From NCBI GenBank assembly GCA_035548515.1, contig DASZSW010000018.1:124001-188000 (forward strand): DNA of 64,000 bases, in the 5' to 3' direction. This document shows, piece by piece, positions 29,599 to 38,745 of the stretch. Below the pieces are notes generated by a model. That model searched no databases. It saw only the letters and a list, made by a program, of their open reading frames with translations, and was not told the origin of the DNA. The DNA is from DASZQY01 sp035548515 (lineage in GTDB: Bacteria > Pseudomonadota > Alphaproteobacteria > Rhizobiales > Kaistiaceae). Made by a program: the position numbers and the translations under genes. How positions within the stretch are numbered: the stretch's first letter is position 1; each line of letters starts with the position of its first letter.

Positions 29599-30984
29599 GT
29601 GGCGGGCGGGGCGGCGATCGCCGTCATCGACATCGGCAAATCGAATGCCAAGGTCGCGCTGGTCGACCGCGAGACGCTTGCCGTCACCGGCATCCGTACC
29701 ATGGTCAACACCGTGATCCAGGCGCGGCCGTACCCGCATTACGACGTCGAGCGGCTGTGGCAGTGGCTGCTCGCGAGCCTTGGCGAATTCGCGCGCGAGC
29801 GGGAGATCGAGGCGATCTCGGTGACCACGCACGGCGCCTGCTTCGTGCTGTTGGGCGGCGATGGATTGGCGCTGCCGGTGCTGGACTATGAGTACGACGG
29901 GCCGGAATCGCTGCGCGTGGAATACACGAAGGCGCGCGGTCCGTTCAGCGAGACGCTGTCGCCGGACCTTCCCAATGGGCTGAACGCCGGGCGGCAGCTC
30001 TACTGGCTGTGTCGCGCGTTTCCGGAGGCATATGCGACGGCCGACGCGCTTCTGCCTTATCCGCAGTATTGGGCGTGGCGATTGTCGGGCGCGAGGGCGG
30101 CGGAGACGACATCGATCGGCTGCCACACCGACATGTGGAACCCGCGCGAGGCGATCTACTCCGATCTCGCCCGCAGCGAGGGATGGGATCGGCTCATGGC
30201 GCCACTGGTGCGGCCATGGGACACGATCGGGAGGATTCTGCCAGCGGTCTCTGCGGCAACCGGCCTGCCGCCGAACTGCCGGGTGGTTGCCGGCATCCAC
30301 GATTCCAACGCCAGCCTGTTGCCGCATCTGCTGGCGCGACGGACGCCGTTCGCGGTGCTGTCGACGGGCACGTGGATGGTGGCGCTGGCTCCCGGCGGGA
30401 GCCTCGACGGGCTCGATCAACGGCGCGATTGCCTCGCCAATGTCGACGCGTTCGGCCATGCAGTGCCTTCGACGCGGTTCATGGCGGGACGGGAATACGA
30501 GCTGCTCGCAGGTACGGCGACCGCGACGGAGAAGGCAGCCGAACGCGTCATCGCCGACCATACGATGGTGCTGCCGACGTTTGCGCCCGGCACCGGGCCT
30601 TATGGAAACCAAACGGGGCGCTGGCTGTCGCGCGACGGGGTCATGGATCCGACTCCTCTCGCTGTCGCCGAGCGTGCGGCGGCCGCGAGTCTCTACGCCA
30701 CGCTGGTGACGGAGAAGTGCCTGGAGCTCGCGGGCGCCGACGGCCCGGTGATCGTCGAGGGGCCGCTAGCGCGAAACACACTGTTTCTGCGGGCATTGGC
30801 GCAGCGCGTCGACCGTCCGGTGCTGGCGCGGCCTGATGCGACCGGCACGACCGAGGGCGCGGCGCTGCTGGCCCTCGGCGCCGATGCGAAGCCAGCGCAT
30901 GGCGACGATCCGGAGCCCGCAATGCCGCTGGATATCGACCTCGGTGCTTACGCGCGTGTGTGGCGCCAGCAGGCCGGCGCGTAA
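29599..30984 (+). CDS. rhaK: L-rhamnulokinase-type FGGY sugar kinase
   Basis: A 461-residue FGGY-family kinase. The first ATP motif is AVIDIGKSNAKVALVD at residues 7-22, and the catalytic Asp is in AGIHDSNASLLPHL. VLSTGTWMVAL and the late glycine-containing segment GPVIVEGPLARNTLFL are also in place. In Rhizobium leguminosarum RhaK is needed both for phosphorylation and for rhamnose transport. The start is GTG at 29599, three bases after rhaU. It is the last gene of the rha operon; 142 bases without a gene follow. Confidence 0.93.
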   Translation: MAGGAAIAVIDIGKSNAKVALVDRETLAVTGIRTMVNTVIQARPYPHYDVERLWQWLLASLGEFAREREIEAISVTTHGACFVLLGGDGLALPVLDYEYDGPESLRVEYTKARGPFSETLSPDLPNGLNAGRQLYWLCRAFPEAYATADALLPYPQYWAWRLSGARAAETTSIGCHTDMWNPREAIYSDLARSEGWDRLMAPLVRPWDTIGRILPAVSAATGLPPNCRVVAGIHDSNASLLPHLLARRTPFAVLSTGTWMVALAPGGSLDGLDQRRDCLANVDAFGHAVPSTRFMAGREYELLAGTATATEKAAERVIADHTMVLPTFAPGTGPYGNQTGRWLSRDGVMDPTPLAVAERAAAASLYATLVTEKCLELAGADGPVIVEGPLARNTLFLRALAQRVDRPVLARPDATGTTEGAALLALGADAKPAHGDDPEPAMPLDIDLGAYARVWRQQAGA

Positions 30985-31126
30985 GATCGGGCGATCGCGA
31001 GAGCGTCTTCCGGCACCGCCATCTGCTCGCCGCCAGCTTGCGCCCGGCTAGCCGCGCGGCATGGCGGCCATGTAGGATCATCCGGGATATCCGCATGCGC
31101 GGTCGCGCTGGCGAGGAGGCGCGGTG

Positions 31127-32119
31127 ATGAGCGCGAGCGTCGAGGTCGATGGGCCTTTCTTCGAGGATCTCCCCGCCGGCCGCGTATTCGACGATGTACC
31201 AGCCGTCACGCTGACGGATGGCCTCGCGGCCGCGCATCACGCCATCGTGGGTGGGCGCTTTCGCCTGGCGCGCGACCAGCATCTCGCGCGCCGCGTGACA
31301 GGGCGCGCTGTGGTTTCCCCTGCCCTGGTTTGGGACGTCGCCATCGGGCAGTCGACCGTCGTCACCGAGCGCGTCGTCGCGAATCTTTTTTACCGCGGGC
31401 TCGTGCTACACCGCCTTCCGGCGATCGGCGACACACTGCGGAGCGTAACTTCTATCGTCGGTGCGCGCCCTGCGTCGCCCCGGCCTGACAGGCCGGCGCG
31501 CGGACTCGTCACCATGCGCATCAGGACGGTGGACCAGGAGGGCCGGACGGTTCTCGATTTCCTGCGCTGCGCTCTGATCCCGGCACGCGACGCGCTCGCC
31601 GCGCCGAAACCATCAGACGATGAGGCAGAAGCGGCGGCTTCTCAGCCCGCGCTGACGGGGCTTATTCAGGGCTGGGACCTCGCAGCGTTCCGGGCGTCGA
31701 GCGCCGGGCCGCATTTCGACGCCCTGACAACGGGCACGACCTACCGCATCACCGGCGGCGACGTGGTCAGCAGCGCACCCGAACTGGCGCGGCTGACAAT
31801 GAATCTCGCATCGGTCCATCACGATGGAACGCGCGGCGAGCGCCTGGTCTATGGCGGGCACACCATCGGCCTTGCCACCGCGCAGCTCACGCGCGCCTTT
31901 CCGGGGATCGTCACTATCGTTGGATGGGAGAGTTGCGACCACACAGGCCCGGTGCGGGAAGGCGACACGCTTCACAGCAGCATCACCGTCGGCGAGCGGA
32001 CCGCCTTGGCTGCTGGTGGTGGCCTGGTCAATCTCGCTGTGCGAGTCGCCGCCACACCCGCCGCCGGCGGCACGGCGGCAGATGTGCTCGACTGGCGGCT
32101 CGTCGCCCTGTTTGCCTAG
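31127..32119 (+). CDS. MaoC-like double hot-dog acyl-CoA hydratase family protein
   Basis: A 330-residue protein with two hot-dog-fold halves. The carboxyl half has SVHHDGTRGERLVYGGHTIGL, where the MaoC hydratase motif (D/H near the start of the hot-dog helix) is expected; the amino half is more divergent. Double hot-dog MaoC proteins include mesaconyl-CoA hydratases and enoyl-CoA hydratases. GAGGAGG eight bases upstream supports the ATG at 31127 over a GTG just before. It is 142 bases after rhaK and 109 before an LLM flavoprotein gene, so it may belong to neither sugar operon. The substrate is not known. Confidence 0.75.
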   Translation: MSASVEVDGPFFEDLPAGRVFDDVPAVTLTDGLAAAHHAIVGGRFRLARDQHLARRVTGRAVVSPALVWDVAIGQSTVVTERVVANLFYRGLVLHRLPAIGDTLRSVTSIVGARPASPRPDRPARGLVTMRIRTVDQEGRTVLDFLRCALIPARDALAAPKPSDDEAEAAASQPALTGLIQGWDLAAFRASSAGPHFDALTTGTTYRITGGDVVSSAPELARLTMNLASVHHDGTRGERLVYGGHTIGLATAQLTRAFPGIVTIVGWESCDHTGPVREGDTLHSSITVGERTALAAGGGLVNLAVRVAATPAAGGTAADVLDWRLVALFA

Positions 32120-32228
32120 CACGACGCGCGGCTGGACGCGGTATCCCGCAGGAAACCGCCATTGACAGTTGGCCGCGGATAGCCACTTGGGTGGCACGGA
32201 TTTCCCGTTCACAGGTGCGCCCTCTCCC

Positions 32229-33251
32229 ATGAAGAAAATCGGCTTCCTCTCCTTCGGACACTGGACGCCTTCGCCGAATTCCGGCACGCGCTCGGCATCC
32301 GATGCCCTCCTCCAGTCCATCGATCTGGCAGTGGCAGCCGAGGAACTTGGCGCCGACGGGGCGTACTATCGCGTCCACCATTTTGCCCGGCAGCTTGCCT
32401 CGCCGTTTCCACTGCTGGCCGCGGTCGGCGCCCGCACGAAGAAGATCGAGATCGGCACCGCGGTCATCGACATGCGCTACGAGAACCCGCTGTATATGGC
32501 GGAGGATGCAGGCGCGGCGGATCTCATCGCCGGTGGACGGCTGCAGCTCGGCATCAGCCGCGGCTCGCCGGAGCAGGTGATCGATGGCTGGCGCCATTTC
32601 GGTTACGCCCCGGCGGAGGGCGAGACCGACGCCGAGATGGCGCGGCGGCATGCCGAGGTGTTCCTCGAGGTCATCAAGGGCAACGGCTTCGCCAAGCCGA
32701 ATCCGCGGCCGATGTTTCCGAATCCTCCGGGCTTGCTTAGGCCGGAGCCGTTTTCGCAAGGGCTGCGCGACCGCATCTGGTGGGGCTCGGCGACCAACGC
32801 CACCGGCGAATGGGCGGCCAAGTTCGGTATGAACCTGCAAAGCTCGACGCTGAAATTCGACGAGAACGGCAAGCCGTTCCACGTCCAGCAGGCGGAGCAG
32901 ATTCGCGCCTATCGCGAGGCGTGGAAGGCGGCGGGCCATGCACGCACGCCGCGCGTTTCGGTCAGCCGCAGCATCTTCGCGCTCGTCGATGATCGCGACC
33001 GCATGTACTTCGGGCGCGGCGGCAAGGAGCAGGACCAGATCGGCATGATCGACGAGAACACGCGTGCGATCTTCGGCCGTTCATACGCGGCGGAGCCGGA
33101 TGTGCTGATCACCGAATTGAAGGAAGACGAGGCGATTGCCGAAGCCGATACGCTGCTGCTGACGGTGCCGAACCAGCTTGGCGTCGACTACAACGCGCAC
33201 GTGATCGAGGCGATCCTGAAGCACGTCGCGCCAGGACTTGGCTGGCGGTAG
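32229..33251 (+). CDS. LLM class flavin-dependent oxidoreductase
   Basis: A 340-residue luciferase-like monooxygenase-fold protein. AAEELGADGAYYRVHHFARQ, TKKIEIGTAVIDMRYENPLYMAEDAG and LQLGISRGSPEQ are the expected FMN/F420-binding barrel segments. Such proteins oxidise or dealkylate small organic compounds with reduced flavin; no flavin reductase gene is adjacent. It lies between a MaoC-like gene and a convergent GntR gene (13-base gap). Oxidative removal of some organic side product, or a role unrelated to sugar use, are both possible. Confidence 0.88.
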   Translation: MKKIGFLSFGHWTPSPNSGTRSASDALLQSIDLAVAAEELGADGAYYRVHHFARQLASPFPLLAAVGARTKKIEIGTAVIDMRYENPLYMAEDAGAADLIAGGRLQLGISRGSPEQVIDGWRHFGYAPAEGETDAEMARRHAEVFLEVIKGNGFAKPNPRPMFPNPPGLLRPEPFSQGLRDRIWWGSATNATGEWAAKFGMNLQSSTLKFDENGKPFHVQQAEQIRAYREAWKAAGHARTPRVSVSRSIFALVDDRDRMYFGRGGKEQDQIGMIDENTRAIFGRSYAAEPDVLITELKEDEAIAEADTLLLTVPNQLGVDYNAHVIEAILKHVAPGLGWR

Positions 33252-33263
33252 CGCCAGGCCCGC

Positions 33264-33998
33264 CTAGCGATCCGCGCCGCTATCGCGGATGCCGCGGATG
33301 TCGACCGCGGCGTTTCCCAGCAGCGTCAGCGACGCTGCGCGCGCGAGATCGGGCTTACCCTCCACGATCGCACGCAGCAGGTCGCCGTGCTCCGCGATGG
33401 CGCGTGGACGGTGCGAGCCCATGGCTGCGATGCGGAACATTTCCTTCAGCGCGACGCTGAACAGCTGGCCGATCGGCCAGAAGAATTCGTTGTGGGTCGC
33501 GAGATAGATCGACTTGTGGAACGCGAGGTCGGCCGTGACCCAGAGCTCGTTGTCGCTGCCTGCGTCGATCATCGCCTGATAGGCGGTTTCCATCCTGTGC
33601 CGATCCGGCTCGTCATGGTTAGCGGCCGCGATCGCTGCGGCGGCCGGCTCCGTAGCGTGACGAAGCTGGAACATCTTCTTGAGGTAGGCCTCGGTGTCGG
33701 TGACCTCGAGCTCCCAGCGCAGCACGTCCGGGTCGAGATGATTCCAGTATTCCGGATCGCGCACGCGGGTGCCGAGCTTGGGCTTCGATTCGATCAGGCC
33801 CTTGGCGATGAGGCCACGGATCGCTTCGCGCATCGCGGTGCGGCTGACGCCCAGCATCTCGCACAGGCGCACCTCCGGCGGCAGCGCACTGCCGGGCGGG
33901 AATTCGCCACGCATGATCGCCAGCCCCAGCTGATCGCCGACGCGGAGGTGAATCCGCAGGTTCTGCACGCCGAGGGTATCGAGGGAAGTAATCGTCAT
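33264..33998 (-). CDS. GntR family transcriptional regulator (FCD type)
   Basis: A 244-residue GntR/FadR-type regulator. The winged helix spans about residues 18-80 (DQLGLAIMRGEFPPGSALPPE, SRTAMREAIRGLIAKGLIESKPKLGTRV). The FCD domain follows with the metal-ligand style residues in ADLAFHKSIYLATHNEF and IAEHGDLLRAI. It is on the minus strand downstream of an SDR gene; boxes matching the family operator consensus TNGTNNNACNA occur upstream of the divergent ABC operon (34957, 35045). It likely represses that operon until a sugar acid or sugar binds. Confidence 0.9.
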   Translation of the reverse strand: MTITSLDTLGVQNLRIHLRVGDQLGLAIMRGEFPPGSALPPEVRLCEMLGVSRTAMREAIRGLIAKGLIESKPKLGTRVRDPEYWNHLDPDVLRWELEVTDTEAYLKKMFQLRHATEPAAAAIAAANHDEPDRHRMETAYQAMIDAGSDNELWVTADLAFHKSIYLATHNEFFWPIGQLFSVALKEMFRIAAMGSHRPRAIAEHGDLLRAIVEGKPDLARAASLTLLGNAAVDIRGIRDSGADR

Positions 33999-34138
33999 GC
34001 CGCCGTTCCAGTGAACGCCCGCGTTCCGCGACGCGTTATTATAGCAACATTACCCGCCGGTCCTCCCAAACCGGCAAAATAAGCCAACCTTTCCTCCGCC
34101 CGGTGTCTGATTGTTCGGCCGTGAACAGGCCGGAACCG

Positions 34139-34900
34139 CTAGGGCGCCATGTACTGGCCGCCGTTAACGTGGATGTTCTGGCCGGTGATGTAGCCGCTCA
34201 TCGCCGGCGAAGCGAGGAACAGGAACGTGCCGGCGCACTCTTCCGGCGTGCCGATGCGGCCGAGCAGGACGGCCTTGCGCATCGCCTCCATCCGCTCCGG
34301 CGGCGTGGCGGCGTGAAACGGAGTGGCGATGACGCCGGGCGAAACGGTGTTGACGCGGATGCCTTTGGCGCCGAGGTCGCGCGCGAGATGGCGCGTGAGA
34401 TCATGCACGAAGGCTTTTGAAGACGCGTACATCGAGGAGCCCGCGCCACCGCCGTCGTTACCGGCGATCGAGCCGACGTTGATGATGGCCCCACCCGGCT
34501 GACGCTCGAGGTGAGGGATCGCGGCCTGGCATGTTTCGATGACGGCGCGGACGTTCAGATCGAAGACGCGATTGATGAAGGCGTCGTCCAATTCAAGGAA
34601 CGGCACCCGCGCGACGAGCGAGCCGGCGTTGTTGACGAGAACATCGAGACCGCCGAGCTGGGCCACGGCCTCGCTAACGACGCGACGCGCCTCGCCGTGC
34701 TGTCCGAGGTCGCCTTTGACGAGGATCGCGCGGCCGCCCGTGCGGCTGATCTCGTCGGCCAATTTCTGCGCTTCGTTGGCGCTGCTGTTGTAGTGGATGG
34801 CGACGGCCATGCCGTGTTGCGCGAATGCGCGCGCGACGGCGTTGCCGATGCCGGTGCTGGCTCCGGTCACAAGCGCCCGCCGTGACTTCAAATCATCCAT
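34139..34900 (-). CDS. SDR family oxidoreductase
   Basis: A 253-residue classical short-chain dehydrogenase. TGASTGIG near residues 13-20 binds the nucleotide, NNAGS follows, and the catalytic Ser, Tyr and Lys are in INVGSIAG and SSMYASSKAF. The end SGYITGQNIHVNGGQYM is typical. It is divergent from the third sugar ABC operon and is followed by the GntR gene 140 bases later, so it is a good candidate for the first oxidation of the imported sugar. The SMP-30 lactonase at 39762 would then open the lactone. This pairing is inference. Confidence 0.88.
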   Translation of the reverse strand: MDDLKSRRALVTGASTGIGNAVARAFAQHGMAVAIHYNSSANEAQKLADEISRTGGRAILVKGDLGQHGEARRVVSEAVAQLGGLDVLVNNAGSLVARVPFLELDDAFINRVFDLNVRAVIETCQAAIPHLERQPGGAIINVGSIAGNDGGGAGSSMYASSKAFVHDLTRHLARDLGAKGIRVNTVSPGVIATPFHAATPPERMEAMRKAVLLGRIGTPEECAGTFLFLASPAMSGYITGQNIHVNGGQYMAP

Positions 34901-34956
34901 TGGTCGGTCCGCCCCCTGTTTGCGGCTTCTGCGGGCCGCATGCGATCGCCATAGAG

Positions 34957-34970
34957 TATGGTATTACTAT
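34957..34970. promoter_or_regulatory. Predicted GntR/FCD operator box 1
   Basis: TATGGTATTACTAT includes TGGTATTACTA (34959-34969), an exact match to TNGTNNNACNA, the operator consensus of the FadR/FCD branch of GntR regulators. It lies 56 bases upstream of the SDR start and about 230 bases upstream of the ABC binding-protein start. Confidence 0.6.
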
Positions 34971-35044
34971 AGCACGATGCAAGGAGTGGTATTTTCCTTA
35001 TTTTGTGCACTGCAACGAGCTGGCTGGTTGACTCGGATGATGTC

Positions 35045-35059
35045 TATGGTATTACTTAT
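35045..35059. promoter_or_regulatory. Predicted GntR/FCD operator box 2
   Basis: TATGGTATTACT (35045-35056) repeats the first 12 bases of box 1 exactly, 88 bases away. The consensus match TGGTATTACTT has one mismatch at the last base. It is upstream of the binding-protein gene at 35198. Confidence 0.55.
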
Positions 35060-35197
35060 TCTGCGCGCCAAAGAAGCAAAAGGTCGGCGATGAGCCGCGG
35101 GGCCAAGGCGCGTGGCCGGGGGAGAGCGCGTCATTGGGACGACCAGGGCGCGTCGCTTGGGCTCCTCCCGGTAATGGCCATCGACCAGGAGGAACAC

Positions 35198-36193
35198 ATG
35201 AAGAAGGCACTCATGGCGACCCTGTTGACCACGACGCTCGTGGTCGGTGGGATGCCGCAAATGACTTTCGCCGCCAGCAAGGGCCTCGTCGCCTTCTCGC
35301 AGGCGGAAATGACCAACGAATGGCGTGTCATGGACACGAAGGAAATGGAGCAGGCGTGGAAAGACGCCGGCTACGACTTCGTGTGGACAGACGCCAAATC
35401 CGATCCCTCGAAGCAACTCGCCGACGTCGAGGATCTTCTGTCGAAGAAGCCCTCGGTGATCATCGTCGCGCCGATCGAATATGAGGCTCTCGCGCCTGTG
35501 CCGAGCCTCGCTTCGAAGGCCGGGATCCCGCTGCTCGTGGTCGACCGCAATCTCCCCGGTCAGGCCGGTAAGGACGGCTGGATCTCGGTCATCACCACCG
35601 ACTTCGTCGACTCCGGCAAGCAGGCCGCGGAAAGCGTCGTCGCGCAGCTCAAGGCGAAGAAGGGCGGCGACAAGGGCACGTGGCTGCACATCACCGGCAA
35701 CGTCGGCGCTTCGCCGGTCATCGACCAGGGTAAGGGCATGGATGAGGTGTTCGCCAGCCATCCCGACATCAAGCTCCTGTCGAAGTGCGACTCCGGCAAC
35801 TCGCGTGAAGGCGGCCAGAAGTGCATGGAAGACATGCTGCAGGCCTTCCCGGCCGGTCAGGTCGATGTCGTGATCGCAGACAACGACTCCGCCGCGATTG
35901 GCGCCATCTCGGCGATCAAGGCGGCCGGTCGCAACGAGCTGCTCGGCTGGGTGTGGGGTAAGGACGGCACGGTCGATGGCCTCCAGGCCATCCTCGACGG
36001 CGAACTCGTCCAGTCGGTGCAGACGCCGCCGTTCTTCGGCAAGTCGTCGGTGCAGGCCTTCGAAGACTTCAAGGCGGGCAAGCCGGTTCAGCCGCTCGTG
36101 TTCGTTCCGAAAGAGACCTTCGACTCCAGCAACCTCAATCGGGTGCAAGAGCGCATCAAGGAACTGAAGGCGATGGGCGTGAGCTGCTGCTAA
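35198..36193 (+). CDS. Sugar ABC transporter periplasmic binding protein
   Basis: A 331-residue exported sugar binder, with KK at residues 2-3 and predicted cleavage after TFA at residue 25. GLVAFSQAEMTNEWRVMDTK and DYFVWTDAK-like spacing (FVWTDAKSDPSKQLADVEDLL) are typical of the ribose-binding family. AGGAGG eight bases upstream marks the start. Two cysteines form the CC end of the chain (VSCC), which is unusual for a periplasmic binding protein. It is first in an operon with an ATPase, two permeases and an SMP-30 protein. The ligand is unknown. Confidence 0.92.
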   Translation: MKKALMATLLTTTLVVGGMPQMTFAASKGLVAFSQAEMTNEWRVMDTKEMEQAWKDAGYDFVWTDAKSDPSKQLADVEDLLSKKPSVIIVAPIEYEALAPVPSLASKAGIPLLVVDRNLPGQAGKDGWISVITTDFVDSGKQAAESVVAQLKAKKGGDKGTWLHITGNVGASPVIDQGKGMDEVFASHPDIKLLSKCDSGNSREGGQKCMEDMLQAFPAGQVDVVIADNDSAAIGAISAIKAAGRNELLGWVWGKDGTVDGLQAILDGELVQSVQTPPFFGKSSVQAFEDFKAGKPVQPLVFVPKETFDSSNLNRVQERIKELKAMGVSCC

Positions 36194-36253
36194 TCTAGCG
36201 GCAGAAGGCGCGCACAGAATCGCGCTGCAATAAGGACGGGGAGGACGATAGCC

Positions 36254-37765
36254 GTGGAACAGTCCTCCCCGTTTATTTTGAAGCTGGCAGGCGTCACCAA
36301 GACGTACCCGGGCGTCAACGCGCTGCAGGGCGTCGACTTCGACCTGAAGGCCGGCGAAGTGCACTGCCTGGTCGGCGAAAACGGCGCCGGCAAATCCACC
36401 CTCATCCGCATGTTGACGGGCGCCGAGAAACCCGACACCGGCACCATCACGCTCGGCGGCAGCGAGTATCACGGACTGACACCGGCGCTCGGACATGCGC
36501 TCGGCGTCGGCGTGATCTACCAGGAATCCGACCTCGTGCTGCAGATGTCGGTGATGGACAACATCTTCCTCGGCCATGAGACCACGAACGGTGGCGTTTT
36601 CCTGTACCGCCGCGCCATGCGCGCTGCGGTCGACGCGCTGAACCACGAACTCCACCTACGTTTCTCGCCCGACGCGATCGTGCGCGACCTTGGACCGGCG
36701 CAGCGCCAGCTCGTGCAGATCGCCAAGGCGCTGTCGCGAAAGATCAAGGTGCTGGTGCTGGACGAGCCGACCGCGGCGCTGACGGACAACGAGATCCGCC
36801 ACCTCTTCGATCTGCTCGGCAAGCTGAAGGCGCAGGGCATCGGCATCATCTACGTGTCGCATCGGCTCGCCGAGATCATGGAGATCGCCGACCGCGTCAG
36901 TGTCATGCGCGACGGACAGCGTGTGACAACGATGCCGGGGGCCGAGGTGACCGAGGAGAAGCTGATCGCACTGATGGTTGGGCGCGTGCTCGAAGCCGCC
37001 ACGCGTCAACATGCGGAAACGGGCGATGTTGTGCTGTCGGTGCGCAACCTCACGGTCCGCGGCCAATTCAGCGGCATCGATCTCGATTTGCACAAGGGTG
37101 AAATCCTGGGCCTCGCAGGACTGGTCGGCGCAGGGCGAAGCGAATTGCTCGAATGCCTGTTCGGGCTGACGGCGCCTGACGAAGGCGAAGTCAGCCTCCA
37201 TGGCAAGCCGGCGCGCTTCGCTTCGCCGCGCGCGGCGATCCAGTCTGGCTTCGGGCTGGTGCCCGAGGAGCGGCGCGAGAGCGGCCTGGTGCTCGGACGC
37301 GCCGTCGCCGAGAATCTGACGTTCCCGGTGCTCGATCGTCTGTCGAAGGCGCTGCTGGTCAGCTTTCAACGGCTGCGCACGGTAGCCGCCGATCTCATCC
37401 AGCGGCTCGGCATCAAGACGCCCTCCCCGCGCCAGCGGGTCGGGACGCTGTCGGGCGGAAATCAACAGAAGGTCGTGATCGGCAAGTGGCTGGCGGCTGA
37501 CGCGAACATCCTTCTGCTCGACGAGCCGACCCGCGGCATCGACGTCAACGCCAAGTTCGAGATCTACCAGCTTGTCGCCAACCTCGTCCGTGGCGGGGTG
37601 TCGGTGATCATGGCTTCCTCCGATCTGCCCGAGCTCTTCGCGCTCGCCGACCGCATCGTGGTCCTCGCTGGGGGAAGAAAGGTCGCGGAGTTGAAGACCG
37701 CCGACACCGACCAGGTCGAAATCATGCGCTATGCGGTCGGCGCTACCGCCGGACAGGCCGCATGA
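36254..37765 (+). CDS. Sugar ABC transporter ATPase, RbsA type
   Basis: A 503-residue double ATPase with Walker A GENGAGKST at residues 41-49, VLVLDEPTAALTD, a second-domain degenerate GLVGAGRSE, LSGGNQQKVV and LLLDEPTRGID. The first-domain signature is LGPAQRQL. The GTG at 36254 has GGGGAGG ten bases upstream. It overlaps the following permease by ATGA. It powers the third CUT2 importer in the window. Confidence 0.93.
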   Translation: MEQSSPFILKLAGVTKTYPGVNALQGVDFDLKAGEVHCLVGENGAGKSTLIRMLTGAEKPDTGTITLGGSEYHGLTPALGHALGVGVIYQESDLVLQMSVMDNIFLGHETTNGGVFLYRRAMRAAVDALNHELHLRFSPDAIVRDLGPAQRQLVQIAKALSRKIKVLVLDEPTAALTDNEIRHLFDLLGKLKAQGIGIIYVSHRLAEIMEIADRVSVMRDGQRVTTMPGAEVTEEKLIALMVGRVLEAATRQHAETGDVVLSVRNLTVRGQFSGIDLDLHKGEILGLAGLVGAGRSELLECLFGLTAPDEGEVSLHGKPARFASPRAAIQSGFGLVPEERRESGLVLGRAVAENLTFPVLDRLSKALLVSFQRLRTVAADLIQRLGIKTPSPRQRVGTLSGGNQQKVVIGKWLAADANILLLDEPTRGIDVNAKFEIYQLVANLVRGGVSVIMASSDLPELFALADRIVVLAGGRKVAELKTADTDQVEIMRYAVGATAGQAA

Positions 37766-38745
37766 GCGCGACCACTGACAGTGCCGGGAAGACGCGGCAA
37801 CGACTGAGTGCGTTTCTCGCCGCCAACGACGTCTTCATCATCCTCGTGGTCTTTGCGATCGCCGGGGCGATGATCTCGCCCGAGTTCCTTTCGTCGCGGA
37901 ACGTCAGCAATATCCTCACGCAATCGGCGTTGCTCGGCATCCTATCCGTCGGGCAGTTCCTCGTCGTCGTTTCGGGCGGCTTCGATCTGTCGGTCGCTGC
38001 GGTGATGGCGCTGTCGTCGGTGGTTCTGGCGCATGAAGCCGCGATCGGACTTGTGCCGGCAGCGCTCCTTGCCGTGGCGGTCGGGATCGGCTGTGGCGTC
38101 TTCAATGGACTCGTGGTGACGCTCGGCCGCGTGCAGCCGCTCATCGCGACGCTCGCCATGATGGGGATCGCGCGCGGGCTTGCCTTCTCGATCTCGGAAA
38201 GGAGCATCCTCGTCCGCGACCCATTGCTGGAAACATTGCGCGGTTTCGACGGCATTCTCTCGCTGCCGACGCTGATCTGGCTCGTGGTTGTGGCGGTTGC
38301 CGTGGCGTGGCTCACCACGACGCGGCAGGCGGTGCATGTCTACGCCGTCGGCGGCAACGAACAGACCGCGCGGCTGGCCGGCGTCGCCGTGAACGCAACC
38401 AAGCTCGGCGTCTACACCATATCGGGCCTGCTTTCCGGCATCGCCGGAGCGGTGCTGGTGCTGCGCTCCTCGAGCGGCGTGCCACTTGGCGGCATCGGAT
38501 GGGAACTCGACTCTATCGCCTCGATCGTGATCGGCGGCACCAACCTGTTCGGTGGCGAAGGCAGCCTACTCCGCGCCATGGCCGGCGTGCTGATCTACCA
38601 GATGATCGCCAATCTGATGAACCTCGCCAGCGTCGATCCTTTCTACCAGGACATCCTGCGCGCCGCGGTGATCATCCTCGCCGTCGGCATCAGCATTTTG
38701 CGGCAGCGCGCCGCCAGCCGGCGCACGATCCTCGGTCGCACATGA
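37762..38745 (+). CDS. Sugar ABC transporter permease
   Basis: A 327-residue RbsC-type permease. QFLVVVSGGFDLSVAAVMALSS is the helix that carries the conserved DLS motif, and AVGGNEQTARLAGVAVNATK is the coupling loop. NLFGGEGSLLRAMAGVL near the end is also typical. Both ends overlap neighbours by four bases, so it is co-translated with the ATPase and the second permease, with which it should pair. Confidence 0.92.
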   Translation: MSATTDSAGKTRQRLSAFLAANDVFIILVVFAIAGAMISPEFLSSRNVSNILTQSALLGILSVGQFLVVVSGGFDLSVAAVMALSSVVLAHEAAIGLVPAALLAVAVGIGCGVFNGLVVTLGRVQPLIATLAMMGIARGLAFSISERSILVRDPLLETLRGFDGILSLPTLIWLVVVAVAVAWLTTTRQAVHVYAVGGNEQTARLAGVAVNATKLGVYTISGLLSGIAGAVLVLRSSSGVPLGGIGWELDSIASIVIGGTNLFGGEGSLLRAMAGVLIYQMIANLMNLASVDPFYQDILRAAVIILAVGISILRQRAASRRTILGRT

